A DNA stretch of 64,000 nucleotides from CANKJK01 sp040081715 (lineage in GTDB: Bacteria > Acidobacteriota > Vicinamibacteria > Vicinamibacterales > UBA2999). Positions 17,939 through 26,221 of this stretch are shown one piece after another; positions within the stretch are counted from its first letter, which is position 1; every line of letters starts with the position of its first letter. Location: the NCBI GenBank assembly GCA_040081715.1, contig JBEBFY010000011.1:1-64000 (forward strand), written 5' to 3'. The notes under the pieces were generated by a model, which was given only the letters and a program-made list of their open reading frames with translations, ran no database searches and was not told the origin of the DNA. The position numbers and the translations under genes were made by a program.

Positions 17939-18181
17939 ATGCCAAAGACGAAGGTGGCGGTGACCGTCGACGCCGCGCTGCTTGAGCGGGTGGATGCGCT
18001 GGTCGTGGCCCGGCGCTTCGCGAATCGCAGCCAGGCCGTCGAAGCCGCACTGGCTGAGACGGTTGCCCGTGCTGCTCGAACCAGGCTCGCGATCGAATGC
18101 GCCAAGGTGAATCCGCGCGAAGAGCAAGCGCTGGCCGAAGAAGGGTTTGCCGGAAGTCGTGAGACATGGCCCGAATACTGA
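17939..18181 (+). CDS. Ribbon-helix-helix antitoxin of a MazEF-type pair
   Basis: An 80-residue protein with the ribbon-helix-helix layout. There is a short beta strand (KVAVTVDAALLERVDAL), two helices (RFANRSQAVEAALAETVARA) and a charged C-terminal tail that would wrap the toxin. The start at 17939 sits six bases after a near-perfect ribosome site; the frame is open 600 bases further upstream, but only as noncoding and shadow sequence. It overlaps the toxin gene by 16 bases and should neutralise the toxin and repress the promoter. Confidence 0.86.
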   Translation: MPKTKVAVTVDAALLERVDALVVARRFANRSQAVEAALAETVARAARTRLAIECAKVNPREEQALAEEGFAGSRETWPEY

Positions 18182-18501
18182 GGGGTGAGATCCGGTGGGC
18201 TGACCTCAACCCGGTCCGTGGGCATGAGCAGGCCGGCGAACGTCCAGTGCTGGTGCTCAGTCACGACGTGTTCAATGAGCGTTCCGGCACCGTCATTGCG
18301 GTGGCGCTGACCAGTCAAGAGCCCAGGGCGGGATTTCCCCTGACGATGGAGATCAAGGCCGGAGGCTTGCCGAAGCGCTCTTGGATCAAGATCAGTCAGA
18401 TCCGCACGCTCAGCACCGAACGCATTGGCCGCCGACTGGCCCGGCTGCCTGACGAGGACATGGTTCACGTCGTCGAAGGCCTCAACGAAATTCTCGGTTG
18501 A
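18166..18501 (+). CDS. MazF/PemK family endoribonuclease toxin
   Basis: The 111-residue product carries the PemK/MazF blocks. These are RGEIRWADLNPVRGHEQAGE near the N-terminus, RPVLVLSHD, the catalytic-loop region VIAVALTSQ, and KRSWIKISQIRTLSTERI containing the conserved Ser/Thr. MazF toxins cut mRNA at short sequences. The start lies inside the antitoxin gene, the usual coupled order. The toxin is full length with no broken motif, so the pair looks active. Confidence 0.9.
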   Translation: MARILRGEIRWADLNPVRGHEQAGERPVLVLSHDVFNERSGTVIAVALTSQEPRAGFPLTMEIKAGGLPKRSWIKISQIRTLSTERIGRRLARLPDEDMVHVVEGLNEILG

Positions 18502-18598
18502 TTCCCAGTTCGTGTGTTGTTCAGCCTGCCCAGGCGCGCCTCGTTGACCGGTTGCGCGGTCGGACACGCCTCGGCGTCGCCGGCGCCAGAGCCGTTGT

Positions 18599-20326
18599 TC
18601 AGTAGCTCAACGGGTTGTGATCTCGGCCGTGACACGTCAGATAGCAGGTGCCCCGATTCGTGCCGAGATCGTCGAAACGCAGAATGCCGCTGCTCGACGG
18701 CGTAACGAACCGCGTGTCGAAGTTGATGAGGTTCGTGTTGTTGGTCCCATGCGGATCGTGACACGTCGAGCAGGAATACTCTCCGTGGTGGTCTCGATGC
18801 AGCTCGTTACGCCACGATCCGCTCTGTGAGATTCTCGTGCTGTCGTGACACTTGAAGCACAGCGCGGCGCTGCGTGTGTCGGTTTCCGAATTGTAGGTGT
18901 TGACGAGCAGGTGCTTGATATTCGACCCATGGGGCCCCGCCGGGCCTGTCCCAGGTGTCGCCGCCTTCGGGCCGGTGTCGTTATCGTGGCAGTCGGTGCA
19001 ATAGATCACGCTGGTCGCCGTCCACCCTGTCTTGATGCTGAAACCAGAGGCCCCCGTCAGACGACCCTCGACAGGATGGAATGACGGATTGGTCGTCGCA
19101 AACATCAGGCGCATGTTGAACTGCCGCGTCACGCGTCTGGGCAACAAGGGGTCGGTCGGTTGCGGCAGGTTGGCCGAATCCCCGTGGCACTTGAAGCAGA
19201 TTTCGTACTCGTTCACCGAGGGCGGCGTGCCACTCGGTTGGACGGCCGATCCGGTCGCGTTGATGCCCCACACGCCCGCCACCTTCCCCGACCCTTTCGG
19301 CGCCGCCGCCACCATGGCGTAGCTGGCGTGCGAATTGTGACAGTCCGCGCACTCGGCATGTCGTGGCGTGGCCGCCGATGGCTCGGGCAGCGGGTGCGAC
19401 GGGGTATCCGGTGACTCCGAGGCATCGTGAACCGAGGGCGTCACACTGTAAGTGGGATGCGTGTAGACCTTCGCGAATTCCGCCTGAATATTCCGCCCGA
19501 TTGACGTCGGGCCGTGGCACTGCGCGCAGGTGACCTCTTCCACAGCCTTGAGGCTGCGCTGCGGCGTGCTGGCGCCGTGCGGCTTGTGGCAGCTCTCACA
19601 CCCGTTGGTCGCGACGGTCACATACCCGGTGTGGGCGCCATTCACAGCGGCATACGGCTTGGTAGACGCCTGGTGGCTACTCGGATTGGACGTCCAGTAC
19701 TGCTTCCGGTGACAGACCACGCACAGGCTCGACGAGGAGTTGTTCGTGACGAGGAACTTCATCGTCGTCGGGTCCTTGTCCATCTGGTGGGGGTCGTGGC
19801 AGCTTCGACACTGCAATTGCCCGTTCTGATCGAGCTTCACACCGCTGTTCGCGGCTGGGGCGACCAGCTCGGAACTCGTGATCGGAGCGAAGGCAATCGG
19901 ATGGTCATCGGCCAGATTCGTCCCGAGTGAGAATGCGCCCGTCAGCTTGCCCCCGGTCAGTCCCTGCATGGCAATCTGTCCACGGGTCACAGTGCTGCCG
20001 AGCGCGATGGTCCCGTCGTGACAGCTCAGGCACAGTTTCGACGAGCCCAGCGGAACACCGGCGGTGGCGGCCATGGTCGTGCTCGTGTAGGGCGTGTAGG
20101 TGCTGGCCGACTGCGTCTGGTTCCACAACGGCGTCGCCGGGTTGGAGTTGTGCGGCGTGTGGCAGAAGATGCAGATCTCCGTCATCGTCGTGGCCTTGAC
20201 CGGCCCGGGACCACTTACAGAAAGGTTGTGCTTGTTGGCCGGCGACGTGACCGTCGCCTGGGCGGACAGCAGCAAGGGCGCCAGGAGGACGGCCACAATC
20301 ACCAGCGCGGACCAGCGAAACGTCAT
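18599..20326 (-). CDS. Exported dodecahaem c-type cytochrome
   Basis: A 575-residue protein with a signal peptide (residues 1-24) and eleven CXXCH motifs (CIFCH, CLSCH, CRSCH, CVVCH, CESCH, CAQCH, CADCH, CFKCH, CTDCH, CFKCH, CSTCH). A twelfth site has one extra residue, CYLTCH, 12 residues from the C-terminus. The first about 210 residues (four haems) match the entire neighbouring tetrahaem protein block by block: HNLS, CIFCHTPH, PLWN, CLSCHDGTIA, DHPIA. It is the last gene of a six-gene leftward chain and starts inside the stop of the NHL gene (ATGA). It is probably a surface or extracellular electron carrier. Confidence 0.9.
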   Translation of the reverse strand: MTFRWSALVIVAVLLAPLLLSAQATVTSPANKHNLSVSGPGPVKATTMTEICIFCHTPHNSNPATPLWNQTQSASTYTPYTSTTMAATAGVPLGSSKLCLSCHDGTIALGSTVTRGQIAMQGLTGGKLTGAFSLGTNLADDHPIAFAPITSSELVAPAANSGVKLDQNGQLQCRSCHDPHQMDKDPTTMKFLVTNNSSSSLCVVCHRKQYWTSNPSSHQASTKPYAAVNGAHTGYVTVATNGCESCHKPHGASTPQRSLKAVEEVTCAQCHGPTSIGRNIQAEFAKVYTHPTYSVTPSVHDASESPDTPSHPLPEPSAATPRHAECADCHNSHASYAMVAAAPKGSGKVAGVWGINATGSAVQPSGTPPSVNEYEICFKCHGDSANLPQPTDPLLPRRVTRQFNMRLMFATTNPSFHPVEGRLTGASGFSIKTGWTATSVIYCTDCHDNDTGPKAATPGTGPAGPHGSNIKHLLVNTYNSETDTRSAALCFKCHDSTRISQSGSWRNELHRDHHGEYSCSTCHDPHGTNNTNLINFDTRFVTPSSSGILRFDDLGTNRGTCYLTCHGRDHNPLSY

Positions 20327-21318
20327 AGCGGTTCCTTCAGGTACTCAAACATCTGCACGCGCCCGTTCGCCGAGTCGGCCACGTACACCATATCCCTGGC
20401 GATCGCGATGCCGGAGGGCAGCCAGAGCTGCCCGGCGCCGACGCCGGATCCGCCGAAGGTCAGCAGCAACCTGCCCGCCACATCAAAGACCTGGACGACG
20501 TCGTTCAGGCCTTCCACCACGTAGACATGACCCTCGCTGTCCACCGCAACACCCTTGGGCTTGTCGAAGTCGCCGAGTCCGTCGCCGAGCCGGCCGAATG
20601 CGCCCAGTGGGTGCCCGTCGGCGTCGAACACCTGCACGCGGAAGTTCATCGCGTCGGTAACGAACAGTCGTCCGTCGCCGCTTCGTGCGATGTTGGTCGG
20701 GAAGTTGAACTGCCCTGGTCCTGTGCCGCGGGTCCCGAACGTACCAACGACGTGGCCAGCCGGGCTGACGATCACCACCCGATGCAGCATGGTGTCCACG
20801 ACGTACAGACGATCCGGCGCGGTCGCGATCCCGGTTGGCCGCTCGAAGCCGTCCCGGCGCCCGAGTGTCCACACCTTGCGCCCCTTGGCGTCGAGACACA
20901 GGACGCGACCAGACGTCGAGTCGGTGACGATGATTCGGTCGCCGGCCAGCCCGATACCGATGAGCGACTCCGCGTCGACCTTGATCGGATGATACTGGCG
21001 CCTTTCGATGTCGTAGATGTGGATGCTTCCGTCAGACGTGTCGGCCACGTATACACGGCCGTCCGGCCCGACCGCAATGCCGTACGGCTGAGTCATGGTT
21101 GGCTGCACGCCGGGTCCCGCGAGGAGGCGCACAAACCGCGAGAACATCGAAGGGCGTTTCCGCACGGACGCTGGTTCGAGCGTCCTGAGAACCCGGATCC
21201 GTGCCGGCGCCGGCGGCGCCGGCCACGCCGGGGAGGGTGCACCCGACTGGGCGCTCACTCCGGTGAGCAACACGGCGACGATCAGCGCTGGCACCGCGAA
21301 GATGCGCATCCCGATCAC
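20323..21318 (-). CDS. Exported NHL-repeat beta-propeller protein
   Basis: The 331-residue protein has a signal peptide (IFAVPALIVAVLLTGVSAQ) and about six NHL blades with the repeating motif PxGIAVGPDGRVYVADT, for example FPTNIARSGDGRLFVTDA and KPKGVAVDSEGHVYVVE. NHL propellers bind proteins or ligands and have no catalytic residues visible here. It overlaps the barrel gene before it and the 12-haem gene after it by four bases each, so it is translated with them. A role in folding, export or shaping of the cytochrome is inferred from context. Confidence 0.88.
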   Translation of the reverse strand: MIGMRIFAVPALIVAVLLTGVSAQSGAPSPAWPAPPAPARIRVLRTLEPASVRKRPSMFSRFVRLLAGPGVQPTMTQPYGIAVGPDGRVYVADTSDGSIHIYDIERRQYHPIKVDAESLIGIGLAGDRIIVTDSTSGRVLCLDAKGRKVWTLGRRDGFERPTGIATAPDRLYVVDTMLHRVVIVSPAGHVVGTFGTRGTGPGQFNFPTNIARSGDGRLFVTDAMNFRVQVFDADGHPLGAFGRLGDGLGDFDKPKGVAVDSEGHVYVVEGLNDVVQVFDVAGRLLLTFGGSGVGAGQLWLPSGIAIARDMVYVADSANGRVQMFEYLKEPL

Positions 21319-23144
21319 CTCAGGCGCATTCCGAACTGCCGAGTGACATTGAATCGGATCTGGCGCCCCCGGAAGTGGTCCGGCGACGGCATCACGGCAT
21401 ACATCAGCCTGCTCTGGTTTCGCTGGTACTCCAAAGCCAGGTTGAGTGTGCGCAGCCGGTAATCAAGCCGGCCGAAACCGCTGAGGACCCGCTGGTCGTA
21501 GCCAGTCCTGCTGGCCCTGGCCGCTTCGCTGCGCACCCAGGCGGAGAAGCGAAGCGTTGAGAAGACGATGCTCTGGCCGCCCACGTTCCAGAAGAGGGTG
21601 CGGTCGCGCCCATCCCCGAATACGCCGGCGTAGTCGTTGATGAACTCGCCGGCAGTAACCGTTGCCAGGCTCTCGCGCCACACTCGCACGGATCCCGACG
21701 CTGAGAACGTCTGCTGCAGGTTGCGGGTCAATGTCGCCAGGACACCTCGTTCGATTCGCACCTGCTCGGCGCTCATCGACATCGTAAGCCGGCGCATTGA
21801 CGTCTGCGCCGACGCGCGCACGCGCTCGCTGTCGTAGTTTCCATAGTCGAGGATCCGGTCGCGGTTCTGCGCGCGTTCGTACCCCGCTCCAAGGCCGAGC
21901 CAGGCAAACGTGCTGCTCAGGCTGGCTTCCCGCGTCCACGACTCGGTCGTACCCTCGCGTCCCTCCGGCGTGACGTTCGTGCCAAATCCGCGCGTGGCGC
22001 CGACACTGCCGCTCAGCCAGCGCACGCCGGCCTGGTATGTCGCGCCGCCCACCGCGCTGTGCGTCGAGACAGTGATCGGCGCGTTGTTCACAATCTGGCC
22101 ACGCATGCCAGTGGTGCCGCTCACTGTCGCCGTCAGGCCGCGCGCCACGACAACGTGACTCGACAGGGTGGCGAGTCTCGAACTCATCGTTGTCAGTCCT
22201 CCCACCTGGCGGTCCACGATACCGTTGAGTCGAAGAGCGAACCGTCCGCTCGGCTCATAGTCAATGCCGGCCAGCGCGTACTCGGCGCCGCCGGCGCCGA
22301 GCAGGGCCGGCGGCGTGTACGCACCCTCATCCGCGGGCGTCACCGTGGCGGCGAATTCGGAACGCGCGAACGTCATGCGGCGACCTGCGTGGGCTGTCAC
22401 GCGCAGGCGCTTCGCCACCTGGGCGGTGAGGTCGTAGTCCAGATTGCTCAGCTTCTGCGCAAAGGTCTGGGCGAGCACATTCTCAAACGCTGTGCGCTGG
22501 TATCGCACGGACTGCCGTGTCGTCTCCGTGTCCTTGGACACGGCCGCACTCAGATTCTTATCGCTCTGCTCAGCCCGGTAGCCCCCACCTGTGACCACGG
22601 ACTCACCGCGGCGGTACCCGAGATCGACGCGCGGCAGGCCAGGCAGGCCGATCTGCCAGCCGAGGCTCATCGTCTTGTTGAGCGATTCGAAGTCGACCGG
22701 CGGCGCACCGGTCGGCGCGATCATGCCGCTGCGCACGGGATTGGATGCTCCCAGATCGCCCGACGATGCGCTGGTGGTGCGTGCGACCTGGACAAAGAAG
22801 GGGATCGCGCTTGCCTGCAGAAGCGACGCGCCGAACTTATAGCCTAGATCCGCCTGGCGCCCCTGCCGGTCCGACATCTCTCCGGCGCGGGCGGCCTGCG
22901 TGTTCGTTCGGAAGAGCCCTTCGACATTGAACTTGACCAGACGGGGATCCCACAGCGTGGAGGAATAGCCGAGCAGGTAGTTCTGCCTGATGGCGCGATC
23001 GTCGCTTGCCTGCGTATTTGACGTGCTCTCGTTGCTGGCAACGCTCCATTCCGCCGCGCCGTTGACGGTGGTCTGCGCGGAGGCGAGGCCTGGCAACGAC
23101 GCGACGGCGCAGACCAGCACAACGGCGCCGGAGTGGCGGTTCAT
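21315..23144 (-). CDS. Outer-membrane beta-barrel protein, candidate cytochrome export or conduit channel
   Basis: A 609-residue protein with a signal peptide (VVLVCAVASLPGLASAQ). Long alternating polar/hydrophobic strands follow with frequent Tyr, Arg and Ser, for example FALRLNGIVDRQ, GATYQAGVRWLSGSVGATR and LNLALEYQRNQSRLMYAV. It ends in FGMRLR, a shape consistent with a large barrel of 20 or more strands. It resembles no named porin that I can identify. Four-base overlaps link it to the PpiC gene upstream and the NHL gene downstream. By analogy with porin-cytochrome systems it would let the cytochrome pass or sit across the outer membrane. Confidence 0.75.
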   Translation of the reverse strand: MNRHSGAVVLVCAVASLPGLASAQTTVNGAAEWSVASNESTSNTQASDDRAIRQNYLLGYSSTLWDPRLVKFNVEGLFRTNTQAARAGEMSDRQGRQADLGYKFGASLLQASAIPFFVQVARTTSASSGDLGASNPVRSGMIAPTGAPPVDFESLNKTMSLGWQIGLPGLPRVDLGYRRGESVVTGGGYRAEQSDKNLSAAVSKDTETTRQSVRYQRTAFENVLAQTFAQKLSNLDYDLTAQVAKRLRVTAHAGRRMTFARSEFAATVTPADEGAYTPPALLGAGGAEYALAGIDYEPSGRFALRLNGIVDRQVGGLTTMSSRLATLSSHVVVARGLTATVSGTTGMRGQIVNNAPITVSTHSAVGGATYQAGVRWLSGSVGATRGFGTNVTPEGREGTTESWTREASLSSTFAWLGLGAGYERAQNRDRILDYGNYDSERVRASAQTSMRRLTMSMSAEQVRIERGVLATLTRNLQQTFSASGSVRVWRESLATVTAGEFINDYAGVFGDGRDRTLFWNVGGQSIVFSTLRFSAWVRSEAARASRTGYDQRVLSGFGRLDYRLRTLNLALEYQRNQSRLMYAVMPSPDHFRGRQIRFNVTRQFGMRLR

Positions 23145-24139
23145 GGGGCATGCTCGGCGATGACCACGACAGCGCGGGCGCGCAAACGATTAACCCACGC
23201 CTGCTGCATCTCCGCGCAGCGCGTCGTCGTCAGGTCCTTCTCCAGGTTGGCGCGTACGTCGGCAAAGGATTTCTTCTGCGGCGGCCGGGTCTCCGACACG
23301 AGAATGACGTGATATCCGTAGAGCGTTTCAATGACGGGGCTGAATCGGCCGGCCGGCACGTCCTTCACAGCCCGCTCAAATTGGTCGCTGAGGCTGCCGC
23401 GGTGCATGAAACCCATGTCGCCGCCACGCGCCTTGCTGGGATCGGTCGAGTACTTCAGCGCCGTGTCCCCAAACGACGCCCCAGCCTCAAGATCGCGCAG
23501 GGCCTGTTCTGCCAGCTTCCGGGCGGCCGCCCACTTCGCCGGTGCACTGCTGGGATCTACGCCCACGGTGATGGCATAGAGGTGCAGTTGCTCGGGCTCG
23601 ACGAACCGGTCGGGATTGGCCTTGAAGAACGTCGCCGCCTGGTCCTGGCCCACCCGGCACTTCGCCGTGATCTCGCGGTCGATGATCGTCTTGATCGCGA
23701 TGGACCGGCGCATCTCCGCGCGTGCCAAGGCCCTCGAAGCTCCGGCCGCACGGAGGGCCGCATCGAAGCCCTTCTCGCCCCCGTACCGCACCGCCGACTG
23801 CTTCCACGCGGCCAGCAGGGCCGACTCGGGCACCGTGACACCCTGCCGCACGGCTTCCTGATGCGCGAGTTCGTCGTCGATGATCGTCTGGAGCGCGCGC
23901 TGCCGCAGGACTTTCAGCTTTTCAGGGTCCACGTTGCGGTGGAACGACTCCATCGGAATCAATGCGGCCACCGCCGCGTCAAGGCGGTCGCTCATCAGCC
24001 GAGCGCCGTTGATCCGCGCCACCTCATGTACGCCTGGGCGTCGCGACGGATCAACCTCGTGCGATGGGACCGGTCGCTGGACCCCTCCTGCCGCCGGGGC
24101 GGCCGCCAGCGTCGCGAGCAGGAGGGTCAGCGCTCTCAT
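23141..24139 (-). CDS. Periplasmic PpiC-type peptidyl-prolyl isomerase
   Basis: A 332-residue SurA-like chaperone with a signal peptide (LTLLLATLAAAPAAGG). An N-terminal helical region carries IIDDELAHQEAVRQGV. A parvulin domain spans about 185-290, with FGDTALKYSTDPSKARGGDM and FSPVIETLYGYHVILVSE. Parvulins speed proline isomerisation and help fold exported proteins. The start at 24139 gives the signal peptide; a longer frame from 24181 overlaps the cytochrome gene. Its position between a cytochrome and a barrel gene suggests it is a dedicated chaperone for one of them. Confidence 0.88.
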   Translation of the reverse strand: MRALTLLLATLAAAPAAGGVQRPVPSHEVDPSRRPGVHEVARINGARLMSDRLDAAVAALIPMESFHRNVDPEKLKVLRQRALQTIIDDELAHQEAVRQGVTVPESALLAAWKQSAVRYGGEKGFDAALRAAGASRALARAEMRRSIAIKTIIDREITAKCRVGQDQAATFFKANPDRFVEPEQLHLYAITVGVDPSSAPAKWAAARKLAEQALRDLEAGASFGDTALKYSTDPSKARGGDMGFMHRGSLSDQFERAVKDVPAGRFSPVIETLYGYHVILVSETRPPQKKSFADVRANLEKDLTTTRCAEMQQAWVNRLRARAVVVIAEHAP

Positions 24140-24156
24140 TCTGTCGATCCGGCCAG

Positions 24157-24930
24157 TTACTTGTTGTGGCAGGCCTTGCACATCTGGCTGCCGGTATTCG
24201 CCTGGCGCAAGAATCCGCCGTTGGTACCGTTCAGCGAGTTGTCGTGGGCATCATGGCAGCTTGCGCATTCAACCGTGGCGTTCGCGGCCGTCGTCCCGTA
24301 AAGGGGAAGCTGCCCTCCGCCCCCGTTGATGTAGATCTTCGATCCGACCTGCGTGATGGCCGAGTAGTGATTCGGATCGGCGGTGAGCGCCGTCTGGTAG
24401 ACGATTGCCACCGGATGATCGTTTCGCAAGTCCGATCCCAGGAACGGCAACCCGCCGTTCATCACGTTGGCGGTGCCGCCTGTTCCGTTCACATAGCTGC
24501 CCTTCTTGTTCGGGCCGGCTGTGAACACCACGGAGCCACCGGTCGGGGCAGTGCCGAACGGCAGGCCGTTGGCGTTGGTCAGGACGTCCATCGCGATCGT
24601 GCCGTCATGGCAGCTCATGCAGGCGCCGGAGATTCCCGCCGCAACACCTGCCGCCGTCGCAACCGAGGTGGTTGTTGAACTGGTGTACAGCTGGTAGGCG
24701 GCGCCCGTGGGAGCCGAGCGGTTCCATAACGGGAGGCTGGTGGAGCCGCCGTGTGGCACATGACAAAACACGCATGTCTGACCACCGATGGTTCCGTTGC
24801 TGTTCCGTACCGCCGAACCGTTGCTGAGGTCATGCGGACCCCCGGCGATGGTGGTCGTGGTCTGCGCATGGGCGGCCGATACTGTGAACAGGACCGCCAT
24901 GCTCATTAGTACAAGTACCTTCTTCATCAC
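24157..24930 (-). CDS. Exported tetrahaem c-type cytochrome (OmcE-like candidate)
   Basis: A 257-residue protein with a signal peptide (cleavage near HAQ, residue 23) and four CXXCH motifs at 53-57, 104-108, 222-226 and 251-255. Extra haem-ligand histidines are available in GGPHDLS, CVFCHVPH and NDHPVA. Size, haem number and the HDLS-CVFCH-PLWN-CMSCHDGTIA layout suit the small tetrahaem cytochromes that polymerise into extracellular filaments (OmcE type). That assignment is a hypothesis. The ATG overlaps the stop of the preceding NHL gene (ATGA), and the PpiC gene follows 17 bases later. The entire protein is paralogous to the first third of the dodecahaem cytochrome. Confidence 0.88.
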   Translation of the reverse strand: MMKKVLVLMSMAVLFTVSAAHAQTTTTIAGGPHDLSNGSAVRNSNGTIGGQTCVFCHVPHGGSTSLPLWNRSAPTGAAYQLYTSSTTTSVATAAGVAAGISGACMSCHDGTIAMDVLTNANGLPFGTAPTGGSVVFTAGPNKKGSYVNGTGGTANVMNGGLPFLGSDLRNDHPVAIVYQTALTADPNHYSAITQVGSKIYINGGGGQLPLYGTTAANATVECASCHDAHDNSLNGTNGGFLRQANTGSQMCKACHNK

Positions 24931-26015
24931 TCTGCTCCTTGGATGTATTGGAAGACCTGGACCCGGGCATTGCCCTGGTCCGCGACGTACACGCGATCCC
25001 TTTCGTCGATGAATAGTCCTGCCGGCAGAAAGAACTCGCCGGGGTTGCTGCCGTGTGCCCCGACGAAGAGCAGCAAGTGGCCCTCTTTGTCGAATATCTG
25101 AAAGTTGTTGAACGACGCATCGACCACGTAGATGTGCCCGGCACTGTCCACGCCAATGCCTTTCGGACGATTGAGATTGCCAGGGGAATCACCCAACGTG
25201 CCGAACTCGCGCACGAATGCACCGGCGGCGTCGAAAGCCTGGATGCGGAAGTTCAACGTGTCGGCGACATACAGGGTGCCGTCGCGATCGACGGCCAGAT
25301 TGGTCGGGAAGTTGAATTCACCTGGCTCCGACCCCCGTTTGCCGACCGTCGCACGAGGCGCCCCGTCGACCGTCGAGTAGCTCAGGATCTGATGCTTCGC
25401 CGCATCGGCCACGAACAGCAACTGGCGAGTGCGGTCCACTGCGAGGCCAGAGGGGTTCTCCAATTCGCCCTCGTGGCCAATGGCGATGACCAGACGCCCA
25501 TCCGCCCCGTAGCCGAATACTCGCTTGAGCGTTGCGTCGGCGACGAATACAACGCCACGGCTATCCACGGCCACACCGATCGGTTTGGCCAGCTTGCCGG
25601 CACCGCTGTCTCCGAGGAAGGCCACGGTCTTCGCCTCCGGGTCCAGCGCGTATACGCGGCGGGCAGCCGTGTCAGCAATATAGATGCGTCCGTTCGGTGC
25701 CACGGCCACGCCATACGGCTTGACCAGCCTGTCGGCTCCCGGCGTGGCCTGGTCCTTCGCACCGAGTAGCGCGACCATTAACTTCGACGGCTTCTTGACC
25801 AGCTTGAAGTCGTCCGCGCCGCGGTAACTCGTGACGTAGCGGATTCTGGGCTGCTCAGGCGGAAGCGGCCACGTCAGTGGCGGGGGAAGCGCGGAGTGTG
25901 CTGCCTTGCTCTTCTTGGCGGATTGCGCTGCGCTCGAAGGCTGGCTCTGCCCCAAGAGACTCACCAACGACATCACGCCAATCGACACGATCACCGACTT
26001 GCCCGACAGATACAT
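24927..26015 (-). CDS. Exported NHL-repeat beta-propeller protein (first gene of the leftward chain)
   Basis: The 362-residue product has an N-terminal signal or anchor (VIVSIGVMSLVSLLG), a Lys/Ala/Pro-rich linker, then six NHL blades: KPYGVAVAPNGRIYIADT, KPIGVAVDSRGVVFVADA, NPSGLAVDRTRQLLFVADA, FPTNLAVDRDGTLYVADT, RPKGIGVDSAGHIYVVDA and LPAGLFIDERDRVYVADQ. It is a paralogue of the second NHL protein encoded 3.6 kb further on. Each sits directly before a cytochrome gene with a four-base overlap, so the pair arose by duplication of an NHL-cytochrome unit or was kept in matching order by need. Confidence 0.88.
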   Translation of the reverse strand: MYLSGKSVIVSIGVMSLVSLLGQSQPSSAAQSAKKSKAAHSALPPPLTWPLPPEQPRIRYVTSYRGADDFKLVKKPSKLMVALLGAKDQATPGADRLVKPYGVAVAPNGRIYIADTAARRVYALDPEAKTVAFLGDSGAGKLAKPIGVAVDSRGVVFVADATLKRVFGYGADGRLVIAIGHEGELENPSGLAVDRTRQLLFVADAAKHQILSYSTVDGAPRATVGKRGSEPGEFNFPTNLAVDRDGTLYVADTLNFRIQAFDAAGAFVREFGTLGDSPGNLNRPKGIGVDSAGHIYVVDASFNNFQIFDKEGHLLLFVGAHGSNPGEFFLPAGLFIDERDRVYVADQGNARVQVFQYIQGAE

Positions 26016-26221
26016 TGCTGGAATGGTTTAGCAAACCGCGTGCCGGGCGCAGCGGGTACCGCGAAGAACAGAGTGCGCATCTCTCTAACGACTTGCTTGT
26101 CGGCCTTATCGACGCATCCATGTCCGAGAAACGTCTGGGTACTGTGTTTGCAATCATTCGACTTTTACGACGGCGTAGCTCTGATGGCGGCAGTCGTCGC
26201 GTAAATTAGTCACGCTCTCCT
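26016..26221 (+). other. Divergent promoter region of the electron-transfer locus
   Basis: This 206-base gap separates the leftward NHL/cytochrome chain from the rightward reductase chain and must hold both promoters. It is visibly richer in A and T than the flanking genes. A small dyad (GGTTT-AGC-AAACC) lies at 26025-26037 beside the leftward start codon, and TAAATT at 26202-26207 lies 14 bases before the rightward ATG. Neither has a convincing -35 partner. No ribosome site is evident before either start. Confidence 0.4.
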
